Assembly (NCBI GenBank): GCA_958450325.1
Contig: OY288243.1
Span: forward strand, 36,818,678 to 36,882,677
Source of the DNA: Agrostemma githago
Lineage: Eukaryota > Streptophyta > Magnoliopsida > Caryophyllales > Caryophyllaceae
Length of the DNA stretch: 64,000 bases
Direction of reading: 5' to 3'
Shown: one piece after another, positions 35,493 to 47,044 of the stretch
How the letters are laid out: each line of letters opens with the position of its first letter
Position numbering within the stretch: the first letter of the stretch is position 1
The notes under the pieces: generated by a model
Database searches by the model: none
What the model saw: only the letters and a program-made list of their open reading frames with translations
Told to the model about the DNA's origin: nothing
Program-made: the position numbers and the translations under genes

Positions 35493-38350
35493 ATCTTCCC
35501 CAGTAAAAAGAAGTTTCGTCCTCGAAACTAACACAAACATAATAATAGAAAGGAAAACAAGGTTATATCAATTGAACAAAATGAGAATACTTAACTCTCA
35601 TCTCAATCTCGGTTTAAAAATTTTCACAACTTTAAACGTGATATGAAATCGAATTTGAAGACAAAATTTATCTCAAGATAGTTTGGCTCAGTTACCCAAT
35701 GTTTAAAAACATCTAAATTAATGAAATCGTGAGTTAAAAATTATTCGATAAAATAATGAAGATAAATAATATTTGTAAACGAACTCGAGGGGGATTGTAC
35801 CCAAATATTTTTAAAGCAATAGTAAAACGTTTTGGTTAAGAAATTCGACAATATTTTGTTTTAGGACAAAACAAAATTTTAGTTCTGAGAAATCAAATTT
35901 TGTATTTAGTACATAAAATCGAACCACTCCCCAAACATTTTCGATAACCGATTTAAAGTATAACGACAATAAAATAAAAACTTAAAGACATACAATGTTT
36001 TTTTTTGAAAATGTTAAACCGGTTTTACACAATAACTTTATAGAAACCAAAGTATTAGCAATTATGAAAGTTTTCGTGAAATTTAAACACGTTTGAAATT
36101 TGAAATTTGAAACAATTTCGTAATACTTTAAAATAAATTATTAAAGCATTTTGAAGCACGACTAATTATGTGTTATCAACTAAAAATAAAACAGAAACGA
36201 AGTATAAAGTTCTGAAATTTATAACTCAAAATGTTAAAGTTTCACGATAACCCAAAATTTTAAATTAGTCAAACTTTTCATAACAAAGATTCGGGGAAAA
36301 GGTAAACAGATAAATAGAATCAAGGTCAGCGACAAATTGAAACAAAAATTTTCAAACCCGATAAAGAAGTCAAAGGGATTAGCAGCAAAAGGGGTAACAA
36401 AACTTAAGAGAAGCTAAGGGGAGGACAAAATTGAGAGTCCGATCGAGCTGACAAGGAAATTACAGAAGAAGTTAACCATCTCGAGATTTCCGGACGACTC
36501 CCACAACACGGGTCCCTAAATTCCACCAGTCTATGTTAAGTTCAATATTAGGTACTAGGTGGCCCTACTCAGTCTACAGACTCCAAAAATTATCAACTGC
36601 TATAACCCAACATAGAATCATACATATCTAGTTCTTCAATTAACATGTGGCGATCCACAAATGATTTATAATCACATCCAAGCTCGGGATCGAACAAGTT
36701 GCCAAATACAAAGCTCAAGGTTTGAACTCGAGGTATCCTCCAAACTTCTCGAGCATGGAACACTAAACAAGCTCCACCAATTAAGAATACTCGGGTACAG
36801 AATCCTCAAAAAATGATCACCAACATATTCTCAACACCATGAATAGACAGGGGTTAGGAAGTACACCAACCTAAGGTACAATCAACCTCAATATACAATA
36901 ACAGATACTCACATCTTCAAACACGTCATTGGGCTAAGGTTTCTAAAAATTCAGACGAATTTCATATTGTATCAGCGAAACTACCAAAATATTTATTAAC
37001 TCAACGACGCCACAATCTCGTTGGTTTGAGGGTTCTGAACTATAAATTCATCAAGATGTTCGCATTAAGTATTTCTCAAAACAACGCGATAAATCCAACC
37101 TTTAATTGTACAATATGTTTCTCTTCTTCAAGGTTAACAACAATTTATCCAAGTTAGATCACTCAACTCCAAAGTTCATAGGTTACAACCTTTAAATAAC
37201 GATTAATGATCTAATCCTTAAGAACCGCGGAAAATCTATGTCAACCAAAATTTCTAACGACATTTATGAAAACCTTTAGTGGCACCACAACAATCAGGCA
37301 AACACTTTAAACAATACTCTATGATCCCAAATATTCATGATGCATCCATCAAATAAGCATTAGGTAAGAATCCTCAAAATAATATTATCAGTTACACTTA
37401 GTTCGGTTCTAGGTTAGGTACTAGGTATCCATCAAAGATGACATACTCTTACTACTCCAAAATATATTCAACTCTAAGTACTCCAAAATAATCAAGGTAA
37501 CTTATAACCCAAGGTTTAGTGTCTAAGTTATCATTCTAATTCCATCAAGCAACAATTTACCATTTAAATCAATTCTCAAGAATTTCTTACTTACTAAAAA
37601 GGTAGGGTAGACTCAAGATCCTCAAACCAGGTAACAAGGGTTTATTAAACTTCAAACATCTATAACTCGGGGTTCACTAAGACAGAATCCGGTCTAACCA
37701 AAGAATCTCAAGAGGAAGATGGTAGAATAGAAGAACAGAATAAGGATTCACCAAGCGGAAGAAGATGAGAATATAAAAGAGAAGAGGTAGAAGAAGTAAA
37801 GTAAGGAAAAAAAAAAGAATCGAGGATCCTATATAACTAAGATCTAAAATGAGAGAAGAATCTTCGGACCTCCAAAGTTCACGAGGGAAGCAAAAGAGTT
37901 ACTTCATCTTCTTGTAGAGGAACGAGCACACAAGTCTTGGGTCGCTCGATCTAGATCTACTGCAACATCATGGAACAGGAATCTACTCTTGATCATCTAA
38001 CCTGTAGCTTGAGCAAACTAAATCTGAGCAGAATGGTCACCATCAACATCTTTCTTAGAGCACCAAGTTATCCACTCGAGTCAGCAGGCGTAGAGAGTTC
38101 TGAGCAAGTCTTGTCTCGATATGGAGCAGTATATCAGCATCTTGTTTATTCATCTTCTTCCCGATAAAAGGAACAAAATTTCAATACTAGTCATTGAGTT
38201 ACAAGAACATATAAACTTAACAGTTAAGTCCTTACTTTGATTTTTTTTTACCCATCTCTCACTAATATTCTTTTAATGTTCAAATCATTTACTGGTATTT
38301 TTTCTAGAATCAGGTGTAAGCGTCGGGAGCAATAATGCTCTGATACCAAC
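35493..38350 (-). mobile_element. LARD internal region, non-coding
   Basis: Begins on the minus strand with the PBS (38337-38348) and ends with polypurine tract ctggggaagat (35493-35503). Stops are frequent in all frames; the longest open frame is 65 codons (37970-38167, plus), without a recognisable domain. The last 300 bp match window positions 1-300, so the internal 3' end is conserved between family members. Confidence 0.8.
38337..38348 (-). other. LARD primer-binding site (initiator Met tRNA)
   Basis: Minus-strand TGGTATCAGAGC, complementary to the 3' end of plant initiator tRNA-Met, lies 2 nt after the LTR end. It establishes element polarity. Confidence 0.9.
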
Positions 38351-41300
38351 TGTAATCCCCTAGAAATTCTAACGCAATACAGTGGCGGAAACACTGTAGA
38401 GTTGGGATTAAAACACACTGACAAACTATATCTTATTAATAGAAATGGTAAGTCAATACAAAGGCCTCTTTTTACAAAAGGGCTAAAGAGAAAAATTCAC
38501 CAAACGGGTTATACAGATCCATAAATTACATAAATGAAGAAAGAGTAGGATCCACGCTACTCGCTAGCTCACACCCAAAACCCAGCAGCAAATACCTATC
38601 ATGGTATAAACATAACAGCTACGTCAGTGGGGAGTAACTCGAACGTTCTCCCAGCCATATTATATCATATGGAAAAATAATAGTATTACTATATCAAAAT
38701 AATTAAAATGAGAAAACATTAAAACGATATAATAAAAATAAGTTTTCAGCGAGACCTAAAGCATTTGCAAACCTGCAAGTCAATATCAATCGATAATAAT
38801 AATATTCAAAAATGGCGTTATGGAAATCAATCAGTGCAACGGAATAGACTTTCACTAGGATAATACTCAAACTAGCTTCGAGAACTTAGTAAAAACAAAT
38901 TAGACTTCGGTCTCTAACTAGGCAACTCAACTATAACAGGACTGCGTGCAGCGAGGTCCTGGTTTAAGTAGTGCACAACCCTCCTGGATACAAACCATAT
39001 CCAGTTCAACCCGACGCGACTTACACGATGCGATATCTAAGTTTAAGGTAAACATACACTCTCCTGAACACAAACCATGCTCAGTTCAACGACCAATGCG
39101 TCTCAACATAGACACACACCAGCTTTATAGTTGATGGCAAAACGTATACCCTAGACTGTATTACTCTACCTAAACACTTGTCATCATTCCATAACTTCAA
39201 AACAGCTATTATCGATATTCAAAAGAAAATGTAATCAATATAAATGATATGGATAAAAGAAATAACCATTTTATATTAAAAGGGAAACTTTCTATAAATA
39301 GAAACTTGCTAATTTTAGAAACTTACTTAAAATAGAAAGTCTTATAGAAAATACGTAAGTTATTAAAATAAGTGAAATGTATAAAAATAGCATTTCTAAC
39401 GAAATTAACATTTTATTATTATCGTCGTTATCGTAACTTTAATATATTGCTAAATTCGTTACTCAAAATATAAATAAAATGTAATAAGTCAATATATAAT
39501 ATTATATAAATAAATAGGAAATCGAGTTAAAATTACAGATTTTAGAAAATAGATGTTTTAAGAAAAATGATATCAAAATGAATTGAGTGGACGAGTTTTA
39601 TAAATTAAACAAGATTTTATAAAGCTTTCAAATTATTTTTAGCAAATAGATTTTATCAATAAATAATACTGATTTTACTAAAAATAATCAATCGTGGATA
39701 AATGCGAAATTATTAGTGAAAATAGTCTCGACTTAAAACGTATTTAAAACAAAATCGACTATTTTCTAATTTATTGATATAAGTCGTAAAATGAAATTAA
39801 TTTATTAAATAAGTTTACAAATCTCGATTATATAATATAAAAATATGATTTTGAGTTAAAATTATAAATTAACGAAATATGAAGAAAATACGAAATCATT
39901 ATTATTTAGTAACTAGTGTCACGATAACCAACAAAATATTATAACGATCGCAAATAATTAAATTACTAACGCTTTATAAAACGATATCGAAAGTTGTAAA
40001 ATATTTATAAGGTACACGATTTTTAGAAATAATATTATTAGCAGATAATAAATAGCTAAAATTAGAAAAACTGGAGTTAAAATATTTACTACATACTACT
40101 ACTCAAACTTACGATATAAAATCGAGTAACGTCCTAAAGTTACCTTGAGTCGAGTTTGAAACGGACACGTATTCGTCCTTCTTGATTAGTCCAACCCTCA
40201 ACCATTGAATTTGAAAGTCGTTCCGGGATCTTGCTAATCAACAAAACTCCGAGGCCTTTTTGAGAAACCCATCAGGACGACTATAACAGCAGTAGCGACC
40301 CATATCAGCCATAGTTCCAACAAGTAATAACAACCAAACAGTGGCAGCGGAGGCACGACACAACAGCAGCTACGGGTAGAACCAACAATAAAAGGAAGAG
40401 AAGAACGAGGAAAAGAAAAGGGACACGAACAGAAGAACAATAATAGTAGTGGCAATCGATATAGAATAGAAGAGGCAACAAGGATATGAATCGTAATTAT
40501 ACGACAACAACAAGGGAGAAAATGATTTTCGATGAATCAAAGTGAGACGTAGAAACTGGTCCAAAATCGGGCAGCAAACGATAACCATACCGTATCAACG
40601 TAAAACAGGACATACGACAAGAAGAATAGCAGCAACAGATCAGTAACAAGCAGCAGCAGTGTGGAATTGGAACGATGATGTTGAACATCACAGGTAGCAA
40701 CGATATGAACAACACAGCAATGGAGGAGTGACAGCAAAACGTATAATAGCAGTACTAGACACAGCAGCAACTACACGACAAAACCGAAGAAACAAAAAGA
40801 AGAGGAAGAAGAAAAGACGACAGTAGCACTCGAAGAGCATCAATAACGGTACCATCAATCACATCAGGGAGCAGCAGCAGCACAAGACGACACTCAGACA
40901 CGACGAAGGACAAAACCGGAGCAGCAAAGTCGACGGAAACTGCAGTAGTAAACAGCGAACGAGAAAGAAAAGAAGGAGAAGAAAACGGAGAAAAAGAGGA
41001 AACATACAAACAGGACAGCAGCGTAGGAACAACAAAGAAATATGAACAGCAACTGGACAGCAACGAAGGAAACACGAAATGCCAAGGACGAGAAAATAGG
41101 GGACAAGAACAAGAAGAAGAAGAAGGAGGAGGATGAAGGAGAGAACATACGGGCAGCAGCAGCATCAGCAAAGCAAAACAGCGGCAGCAGCAGTACAACG
41201 CAGCAGAAGAGGATCGATAGCGATGGAGGAGATCGAGAAAAGGTGCCGATTGAGATGGTAGATAAAGAAAGGAGGTGAGCAGTGATGGGGGCTGAAACCA

Positions 41301-42069
41301 AGCGTGAAACAATAAAAAGAAAGGAAGAGGAGATGAATGACAAGGAAACATTAGTGAAGCGGTAGGTGAATTTAAAAAAAAAGGAAGGGGAATGAATGAC
41401 TTAATGAAACGGTGGAGGAGAGTCAGTAATAAGGGGGGTACGTAAGAAGTTGGAAATGGGCAATGAATCAGCATCACTAAATAAATTGAGTATAAGATAA
41501 TTCCGTAACGAATCGGGTTGACTGACCCACGGATCGGAATAAAAATCGAATTAATAGAAAAAAAAAAGAAATTGGGTTGACTAAAATGAGCAAAATAAAC
41601 ATTTCTCGAGATATTAATAATTATTCGAGACGAAAATGAAATTGGTAGAAATAAATAATTAGACGATGATATAGTATTTCCCGATAAATAATAAATTTTC
41701 GATAAAGTGAATTAAATTTATTTCTCGAGGGAATGTAATAAATGTTTTGACGAAACTTAATATAAATGAGCTTCAAGCCGAAAACAGAAATTCGAGCTTA
41801 AATGAAAATAAAAAGAATTTAGAATTTAAATCGCCGAAATAGACTTTCGATAAGGATTAAATTAAATGTATAAAATAAATCGAAATCGAAATAAAGATAC
41901 GTTTTAAATATAAGAATTTCCGAGACAAAAACAATTTTAGGAGTTGAAACGATTAAACAATAAATTCGTTCTATAAGAATTTTAAAAATTATGAGTTAAA
42001 TCGTAAAAATAAAGTAAAAATACGAATATAACTTTAATTTAGTTTATTTATAAAATCAGGGGTGTTACA
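38351..42069 (-). repeat. LARD 5' LTR (3719 bp)
   Basis: Partner of 31853-35492. The purine-rich segment (about 40260-41280) recurs. An extra stretch of about 80 bp near 41283-41366 resembles a local duplication of the gaatga..gaaacggtgg block. Minus-strand frames of 149 and 240 codons in it are Ser/Leu/Phe/Cys-rich low complexity and are not called as genes. Confidence 0.9.
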
Positions 42070-42074
42070 TTCGG
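42070..42074. repeat. Target-site duplication of LARD (right)
   Basis: ttcgg, identical to 31848-31852. The Helitron sequence resumes here. Confidence 0.9.
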
Positions 42075-42293
42075 TGTTTTTCTCTGTTGGGGTCTATCCT
42101 GACTTTTCAACTTTTGGCCTCTTCTTCTCTATTGTTTTCTTTGCCACGGGTGTTTGTCTCACCGTCACTTCAAAGCTGTAGGTCATTTTTGGTGTGAGGT
42201 TCTGTCACCGAAACATAAGTAAAAAAAATTGCTTGTAGTTGGTGTGGGTAATAATAATTAACTTACTCCTTGTCTATCTTTCTCTTCTCTTTT

Positions 42294-42836
42294 TTAGCTG
42301 AGATGTTCACCGGAGGGTCGAACTCCGTTGTAGGCTGCCTTTCGGAGTTGTCTTGTTTTGGTTGCTCCTACGAAAACATTGGTCTTGTTTGGGTATATGG
42401 CTCGTGTGTAAAAAGATGTCGGTGTTCTTGGGTAAAAATTGTTTTTGTTACCTCTGTTTTTTTGTCCTCTCTTTCCACTGTGGCTGGAGTCGGAGGATCC
42501 TTTGGTGTCGGTAATACTCTTTGACACTTTAGTTCTCGTTCGGAGTTGTATTTGGTAATCCCAATCTTGACTTTCATGGTGTATTCTCTCCGACACATTG
42601 CTGGAGTATGTCAAACACTTTCTCTTTTCCGCCATCCTGTTTTTTGCTCTCTTGTTAGGACAAAACGGTCAAAATTTCTTCGAGTAGTTAGTGTGTTATT
42701 TGTTGTGCGTACCTTTTCATATTGAGCTAGTAATGCTTCGATTGGTCTCCCGATTATCTTCTCAGCTTCTCTCCGAAAAATCACCAAAGTTGCGTATGTT
42801 GTTTCGTCCGCTATTGCAGTGTTTAATCTGTACCTG
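42294..42836 (-). pseudogene. RPA1-like C-terminal domain, truncated (Helitron copy 2)
   Basis: A minus-strand segment near 42700-42836 reads HRYRLNTAIADET, then ATLVIFRREAEKIIGRPIEA, and ends in AQYEK. This matches the C-terminal OB fold of RPA large subunits and Helitron RPA proteins. In copy 1 the equivalent EALLTQ is followed by a stop; here the frame stays open. Downstream pieces (KVKIGITKYNSERE near 42550) continue in a shifted frame. The upstream two thirds of the gene are removed by the LTR junction at 42837. Confidence 0.6.
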
Positions 42837-43620
42837 TGTGGACATGACATAGGTCCACCCCGACGCGGCCACGCGCGGGTTTTGGGTAGGCAAATGAATC
42901 TCCATATGAGAATGGATCGAAGTGAAATTTAAATCGAAGTGGAGTCGCCACCGAACTTTGTGGGAGTTCGGGCCCGTTCGAACCCACTCTATGTCGTAAT
43001 GGGCCATATACAAAATACGGCCCATTTCCGATCTCAGAATTTATTGGGCTCGTCCCTTTGCATTTGATACCGATACCGACATTATCGGATATCGTGTATT
43101 GAATGACTCTCGTGCGCCAACGGTTTCGGGCATCCGGAAACCGAGGTTCTTAGTAAGGGGTGAGGGTACGTGTTGGGAAGCCCACTAAGGACACCCAACC
43201 CCGCCCGCGCATTAGCGGCCTCTACTAAGATATCGAATGACTTTCTAATACGCGCGTTAGTTGAACGGGAAAAATGATATGCAAACATTGTTTTCCCTAA
43301 ACATGCAAGAAATTGAAAGGGTTTCTATGTCGATTTAATGCAACTAAATTTAATGTCGAAGTTAAATTTAGCATGCGGTGGTTCATTTTAGTACGATAAA
43401 ATAAACGAGAATTAAAACAACAAAAGAACAAACGGTTATTAACGGTATAACGATATTAACGGTTGCATAAATATGGAATGATGTAAATATGAGGATGCAT
43501 GGTTTGAAAGAATGACGTTTCACGTGATAGATTAGGCACGTGTTTACTTAAGTCACAAAAAAACAATAACGAGACTCGAATGACCTTGTAGAACTCACGG
43601 TTTGACGTGATAGAAGGGCC

Positions 43621-43839
43621 ACTCGACCGAGTCATTGAGGGACTCGACCGAGTGGTCCTCTGAAAAGTGTTCTGTCTCGTTCTCGGGACCCTACTCGATC
43701 GAGTTATTGACCAACTCGACCGAGTACGTCGCCACTCGACCGAGTCATTGCTAGACTCGACCGAGCGAAGGTCGTCAGAACCTTTTGTCTCGTTTTTTGG
43801 GGTGCCACTCGACCGAGTGGGCTAGGCACTCGGTCGAGT
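43621..43839. promoter_or_regulatory. Two adjacent four-palindrome modules, B LTR
   Basis: ACTCGACCGAGT-type sites start at 43621, 43642, 43693 and 43714 (offsets 0, 21, 72, 93). A second set starts at 43734, 43755, 43807 and 43828 (0, 21, 73, 94). The last site lies inside the 16-mer gcactcggtcgagtgc. They lie downstream of the LTR TATA box. Confidence 0.7.
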
Positions 43840-44996
43840 GCCCCCTGTACGAACTAGGGTTCTCTTGCAATTGTGTATCGGTTTTGAAATTGCTTATGAT
43901 TTTCGATAATTCGATGATTTTGCCGAACCGGGCATAAATATTATACAATTTGTGCTCGATTCGGATTTTGGTAAATCGTTGATTGCGTTGAATCGGGTAC
44001 AAATATTGTGGGATTTATACTCGATTCTAACTTTGAATGCTCCCCGTATTCCATATTCGATTATTGAATCGATATGGAATACTAGAGTCAAAATAAAAAA
44101 ATTGCTTTAAGTCGTCTTAAATTAACTACCGCGATATGAGTGGATTTCCTCCGCGTTTAATAATGTCGTAATTCTAACGAATTGTATGACAATTACTTTA
44201 ACATCAATAGAAATCGCGTTAATTAATTTATGTGACTAGATCGTTGGATTCAACGTCTAATTATGGGATTAGCATCGAATCTAAGAATTTGACACTATGC
44301 TAGAATTGAAAGACTTGATTCCCTCCGCATCCCGACATCACAATTAATTCTTGCGAATTGTTTGATGTCGGATCCGCATCAACGGGTTTCGACCCTTATA
44401 AAAAAGTACGTTTGAAAATAGGTTTTAGAATTGATGAAAATTGAGATAACGATGATAATGATGCGAGCGAAAATAAACGAAATTGTTTAAGTTGACTCGT
44501 TTCAATAATCAAGTGCTAAGGTGTCAGGATAAGCGACCGACAACGCTGTGTGCAATACACTTGTATATTCGGTTTTCCTTATTCCGACATCCTTCGCACT
44601 CGACACAAATCCGCGAGTATTTTAATGTTTTATGTTAACAATACTAGCTATATTAACGATACTATGACGCGAATAAAATAAAAAAAACGAAACAACGACG
44701 ATGACGATAGACGACACGACGCGAGAAAAAAGAGAAGAGAGAAGAGAAGATGGGATTTGGCACCCTCAACCTACATGTTCTTGTTCTCGGTATGGACTCG
44801 ACTAGATGCGGCTTGCACGGGAGTAATCGAGGTATGTGGGATGAGTTATGGTGGTTAGGGTTTTGAATTCCTAAAACTAGGTTTAGGGTTTGCTAGTGTA
44901 GTATTGATTAGGGTTTGAGTAGAATTAGGGTTTTTAGAATGATAAAAAAGTTTAGGGTTGCCAAAAAAAGGTGTGAAATTGTGTGTTGCATGGGAT

Positions 44997-45008
44997 GTAT
45001 ATATAGGC
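44997..45008 (-). promoter_or_regulatory. TATA box, B LTR
   Basis: CCTATATATACA on the minus strand, about 490 bp into the LTR, 27 bp from the nearest palindrome. Confidence 0.6.
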
Positions 45009-45034
45009 ATGGCCTAGGTACCCCGTATAGGGTT

Positions 45035-45137
45035 ACTCGACCGAGTAGCCCCTGGACTCGGTCGAGTGGCCCAGGCGTCAGCAGCCGGGCTCAATTGAGG
45101 GCCCACTCGACCGAGTGGGCTGAGCACTCGATCGAGT
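45035..45137. promoter_or_regulatory. Four-palindrome module next to TATA, B LTR
   Basis: Sites start at 45035, 45056, 45105 and 45126 (offsets 0, 21, 70, 91), immediately upstream of the TATA box in the minus direction. The module in A sits at the same place relative to its TATA box, although the intervening sequence differs. Confidence 0.7.
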
Positions 45138-45494
45138 GGCTTAACTGGGTCGCGCGGGTCCATTGCTTTAGACCGTGGACTTCGAATTTGATGGGTTTTT
45201 GTTTTGAGTTGGATTTTGTGTTTGAATGGCTGTTTTGTATGTCTCGGAAACGACTTTGACCGGGGTTGACCCAATCGCTAAAAAGTCGGTTTTTCTTTCC
45301 AGTGTCCGTTTTGGCCCAAATAGGTCTTGTTTGACTCGGAACGGTCCGCTAGGCCTGGATTTGAGGTTAGTTTTGTGAGATTTGTACTCCATAAGTGCTT
45401 AAGCCAACAACTAATGGACTAGACCCCATATCCGAGAGCGTAGAAACATGTTAGCGTCCGATCATCATCGGCAGTCGAAATGCGGGTGGCTACA

Positions 45495-45507
45495 GAGCCC
45501 CCACTCT
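45495..45507 (-). other. Polypurine tract of element B
   Basis: Minus-strand agagtgggggctc, identical to that of element A, abuts the LTR. Confidence 0.8.
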
Positions 45508-46163
45508 GACTGAGGCTTGGACAATGAAAAATTCAGAGTAGCCACCAGGCCAATCGAGGATTGAAACCTGGCGGACTTCCGGTCGGGTCGTTTATAGTTC
45601 ATTAGACTCTCGTGAAGGGCTCGCCAGCCTTAAGCTAGAAGTCATACCTGAGCTGATGACGATAACTCCGTGGGGAATTGGACTTGTCTCATAAGTCCTG
45701 GGTGCGCCTGTATGTAGGCCCATCCCGTATTATTCCAAAAAATGCCACCTATTGCTTTCCGCTGGGGAGATGTAGTGGGTTTTATGTCCCTGCTTGAGTC
45801 GTACCTGTATAAGTCACATAAAATTTTTGCATGCAACACGTAGGTAGTAAAAATGACTTGCGCTGGGGAAAAAGATTTTTTGAATTTTTGAATTTTGAAA
45901 ATTTTGAAATTTGGAATTTTTTTTGAAATTTTTGACTCCTAAAGAAAATTAGGAAAGTTCGGGATGATTATTTCCGTGCTAGTATCGACACTGGGCTTGT
46001 GGCTTGATTCCGTTTAGGATTAGGAAACTTTTGTGATATGGAAAGAGGGCTATAGAATTAATACTATAAATACCCTTCCCTTGCCCTTGATTTTCTCATA
46101 ATTTCTTCCACAATTCCTCTCTTCTCAAAAGAAAGTCTTCTTATTCTTCTCAAGAAAATAGTC
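45508..46163 (+). other. Upstream region of the B antisense gene
   Basis: The first 150 bp are shared with element A 14494-14650. After that come low-complexity gaattttgaaaatttt phrases (45880-45930). A plausible core promoter for the plus-strand gene follows: TATAAATA at 46065-46072, 92 bp before the ATG, then a C/T-rich leader. Confidence 0.5.
46065..46072 (+). promoter_or_regulatory. TATA box of the B antisense gene
   Basis: TATAAATA with a pyrimidine-rich leader (cccttcccttgcccttg, then ttcttccacaattcctctc) and an ATG at 46164. This supports independent transcription against the element's genomic direction. Confidence 0.5.
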
Positions 46164-46805
46164 ATGGGAATCGACATGTTGACTGTGATGCTGCAGAAAT
46201 GGTCCCGACGTTTTAGGGATGCTGATAGGGTGGCTCTTAACCAGACGGGTATTACTCAATTGTACCCGTTTCGTCAGATGCAGGTTGATCGCTATTTTCT
46301 TGACGCCTGCTTGTCTTATTGGGATGACATATATCATGTCTTTGCCTTTCCTCGAGGAGAAGTCTGTCCCTTGCCCGAGGAGATTGCTGCTATAGGAGGG
46401 TGGAATCCGATACTTCGTCCTGCCATCCCGTATTCAATTTATGACCCGAGGAGGAAGCTTCGAGAATTTTTAGGGCTTTCCCATAACGAGGTATCCCGTA
46501 TGATGGAGGGTGATAATATTTCTCTGATCGACTTGGCTGAGAAATTTATGAATCCTCTCGATGTCCGGGTCAGACCGGCTCACAGCCGTACGGCTTTTTC
46601 TTTCTGCTTGCTCCATGTTTATGCCTTTGAGGGTCACATGGATTTATTGTCTTGTATGGGTAACGCCCGCCTCCTAACCATGGTTGATTTGATGGAGACG
46701 GAGTACAGCCCGGCTTGGCTGATCACAGGTGAAATTATCCAAGGTCTGGATAATCGCAAGAGGGATTCGTCGGTCCGTCTCACTGGAAGTACCCGTCTAC
46801 TGCAA

Positions 46806-47044
46806 GTATGTTACTTTGCATTTTTTCTCGATTTCTTGATTTCTTGATTTTTTTCGCGACTTTTGCTGCTGCAGTGGGCACTCGGTCAAGTCACCCTGGC
46901 ACTCGATCGAGTGCCTTCATAAAAAAACCTCCTGATCTGCTCTTAGAGGTACCACTCCATCGAGTCACCTTGGCACTCGATCGAGTGCCCTTAGGCGGAT
47001 GCCTATTTCGTCTTGGGAACTCATGTTTTTGTTTCCTTTTTCAG
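46806..47044 (+). other. Intron of the B antisense gene, with palindromes
   Basis: GTATGT donor, T-rich tract and TTTTTCAG acceptor; 239 nt, phase 0, joining compatible frames. It contains a four-palindrome module. Confidence 0.65.
46880..46986. promoter_or_regulatory. Four-palindrome module inside an intron
   Basis: Sites start at 46880 (one mismatch), 46901, 46954 (one mismatch) and 46975, giving offsets 0, 21, 74, 95. Sites two and four lie in the 16-mer gcactcgatcgagtgc. The geometry is the same as in the LTR modules. Confidence 0.7.

Larger units (their letters stand above)
31853..42069 (-). mobile_element. Complete LARD-like non-coding retrotransposon
   Basis: 10.2 kb with two very long LTRs (3' 31853-35492, 3640 bp; 5' 38351-42069, 3719 bp), TGTAAC...TTACA termini, an iMet-type PBS, a polypurine tract and perfect 5-bp duplications ttcgg. 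The 2.9-kb internal region codes for no gag or pol. Long LTRs around a short conserved non-coding internal domain define LARDs (large retrotransposon derivatives), which must be mobilised by an autonomous relative. The TGTAACACCC start and PBS type suggest a Ty3 partner. LTRs differ by roughly 2% in the parts I compared, plus an extra stretch of about 80 bp in the 5' LTR (near 41283-41366), so insertion is fairly recent. Confidence 0.9.
31575..42836 (-). mobile_element. Helitron copy 2, interrupted
   Basis: The 3' end is CTAG at 31575-31578 after host A, with a near-perfect subterminal hairpin (31586-31602). It is collinear with copy 1: 31575-31852 matches 1722-2000, and 42075-42836 matches about 2010-2551 joined to 6047-6220. 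The LARD (31853-42069) is inserted within it. Its 5' part is cut off by element B's LTR at 42837 and presumably lies beyond B, right of the window. Confidence 0.7.
42837..45494 (-). repeat. Element B 3' LTR (2658 bp)
   Basis: Plus-strand TGTGGACATG start and gtggctaca end. Homologous to the A LTRs but clearly diverged. It contains a TATA box (44997-45008) and three four-palindrome modules (43621-43725, 43734-43839, 45035-45137). The insertion site is Helitron copy 2, in the RPA-like region; acctg at 42832-42836 should reappear beyond the window. Confidence 0.85.

Noticed and set aside
37970..38167. 65-codon ORF in the LARD internal region
   Set aside because: It lies antisense near the PBS, with no domain, and internal coding is otherwise absent.
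40755..41477. 240-codon minus-strand open frame (and 149, 146, 82-codon frames nearby) in the LARD LTRs
   Set aside because: Ser/Leu/Phe/Cys low complexity from a pyrimidine-rich strand, frames differ between the two LTR copies and no domain is seen.
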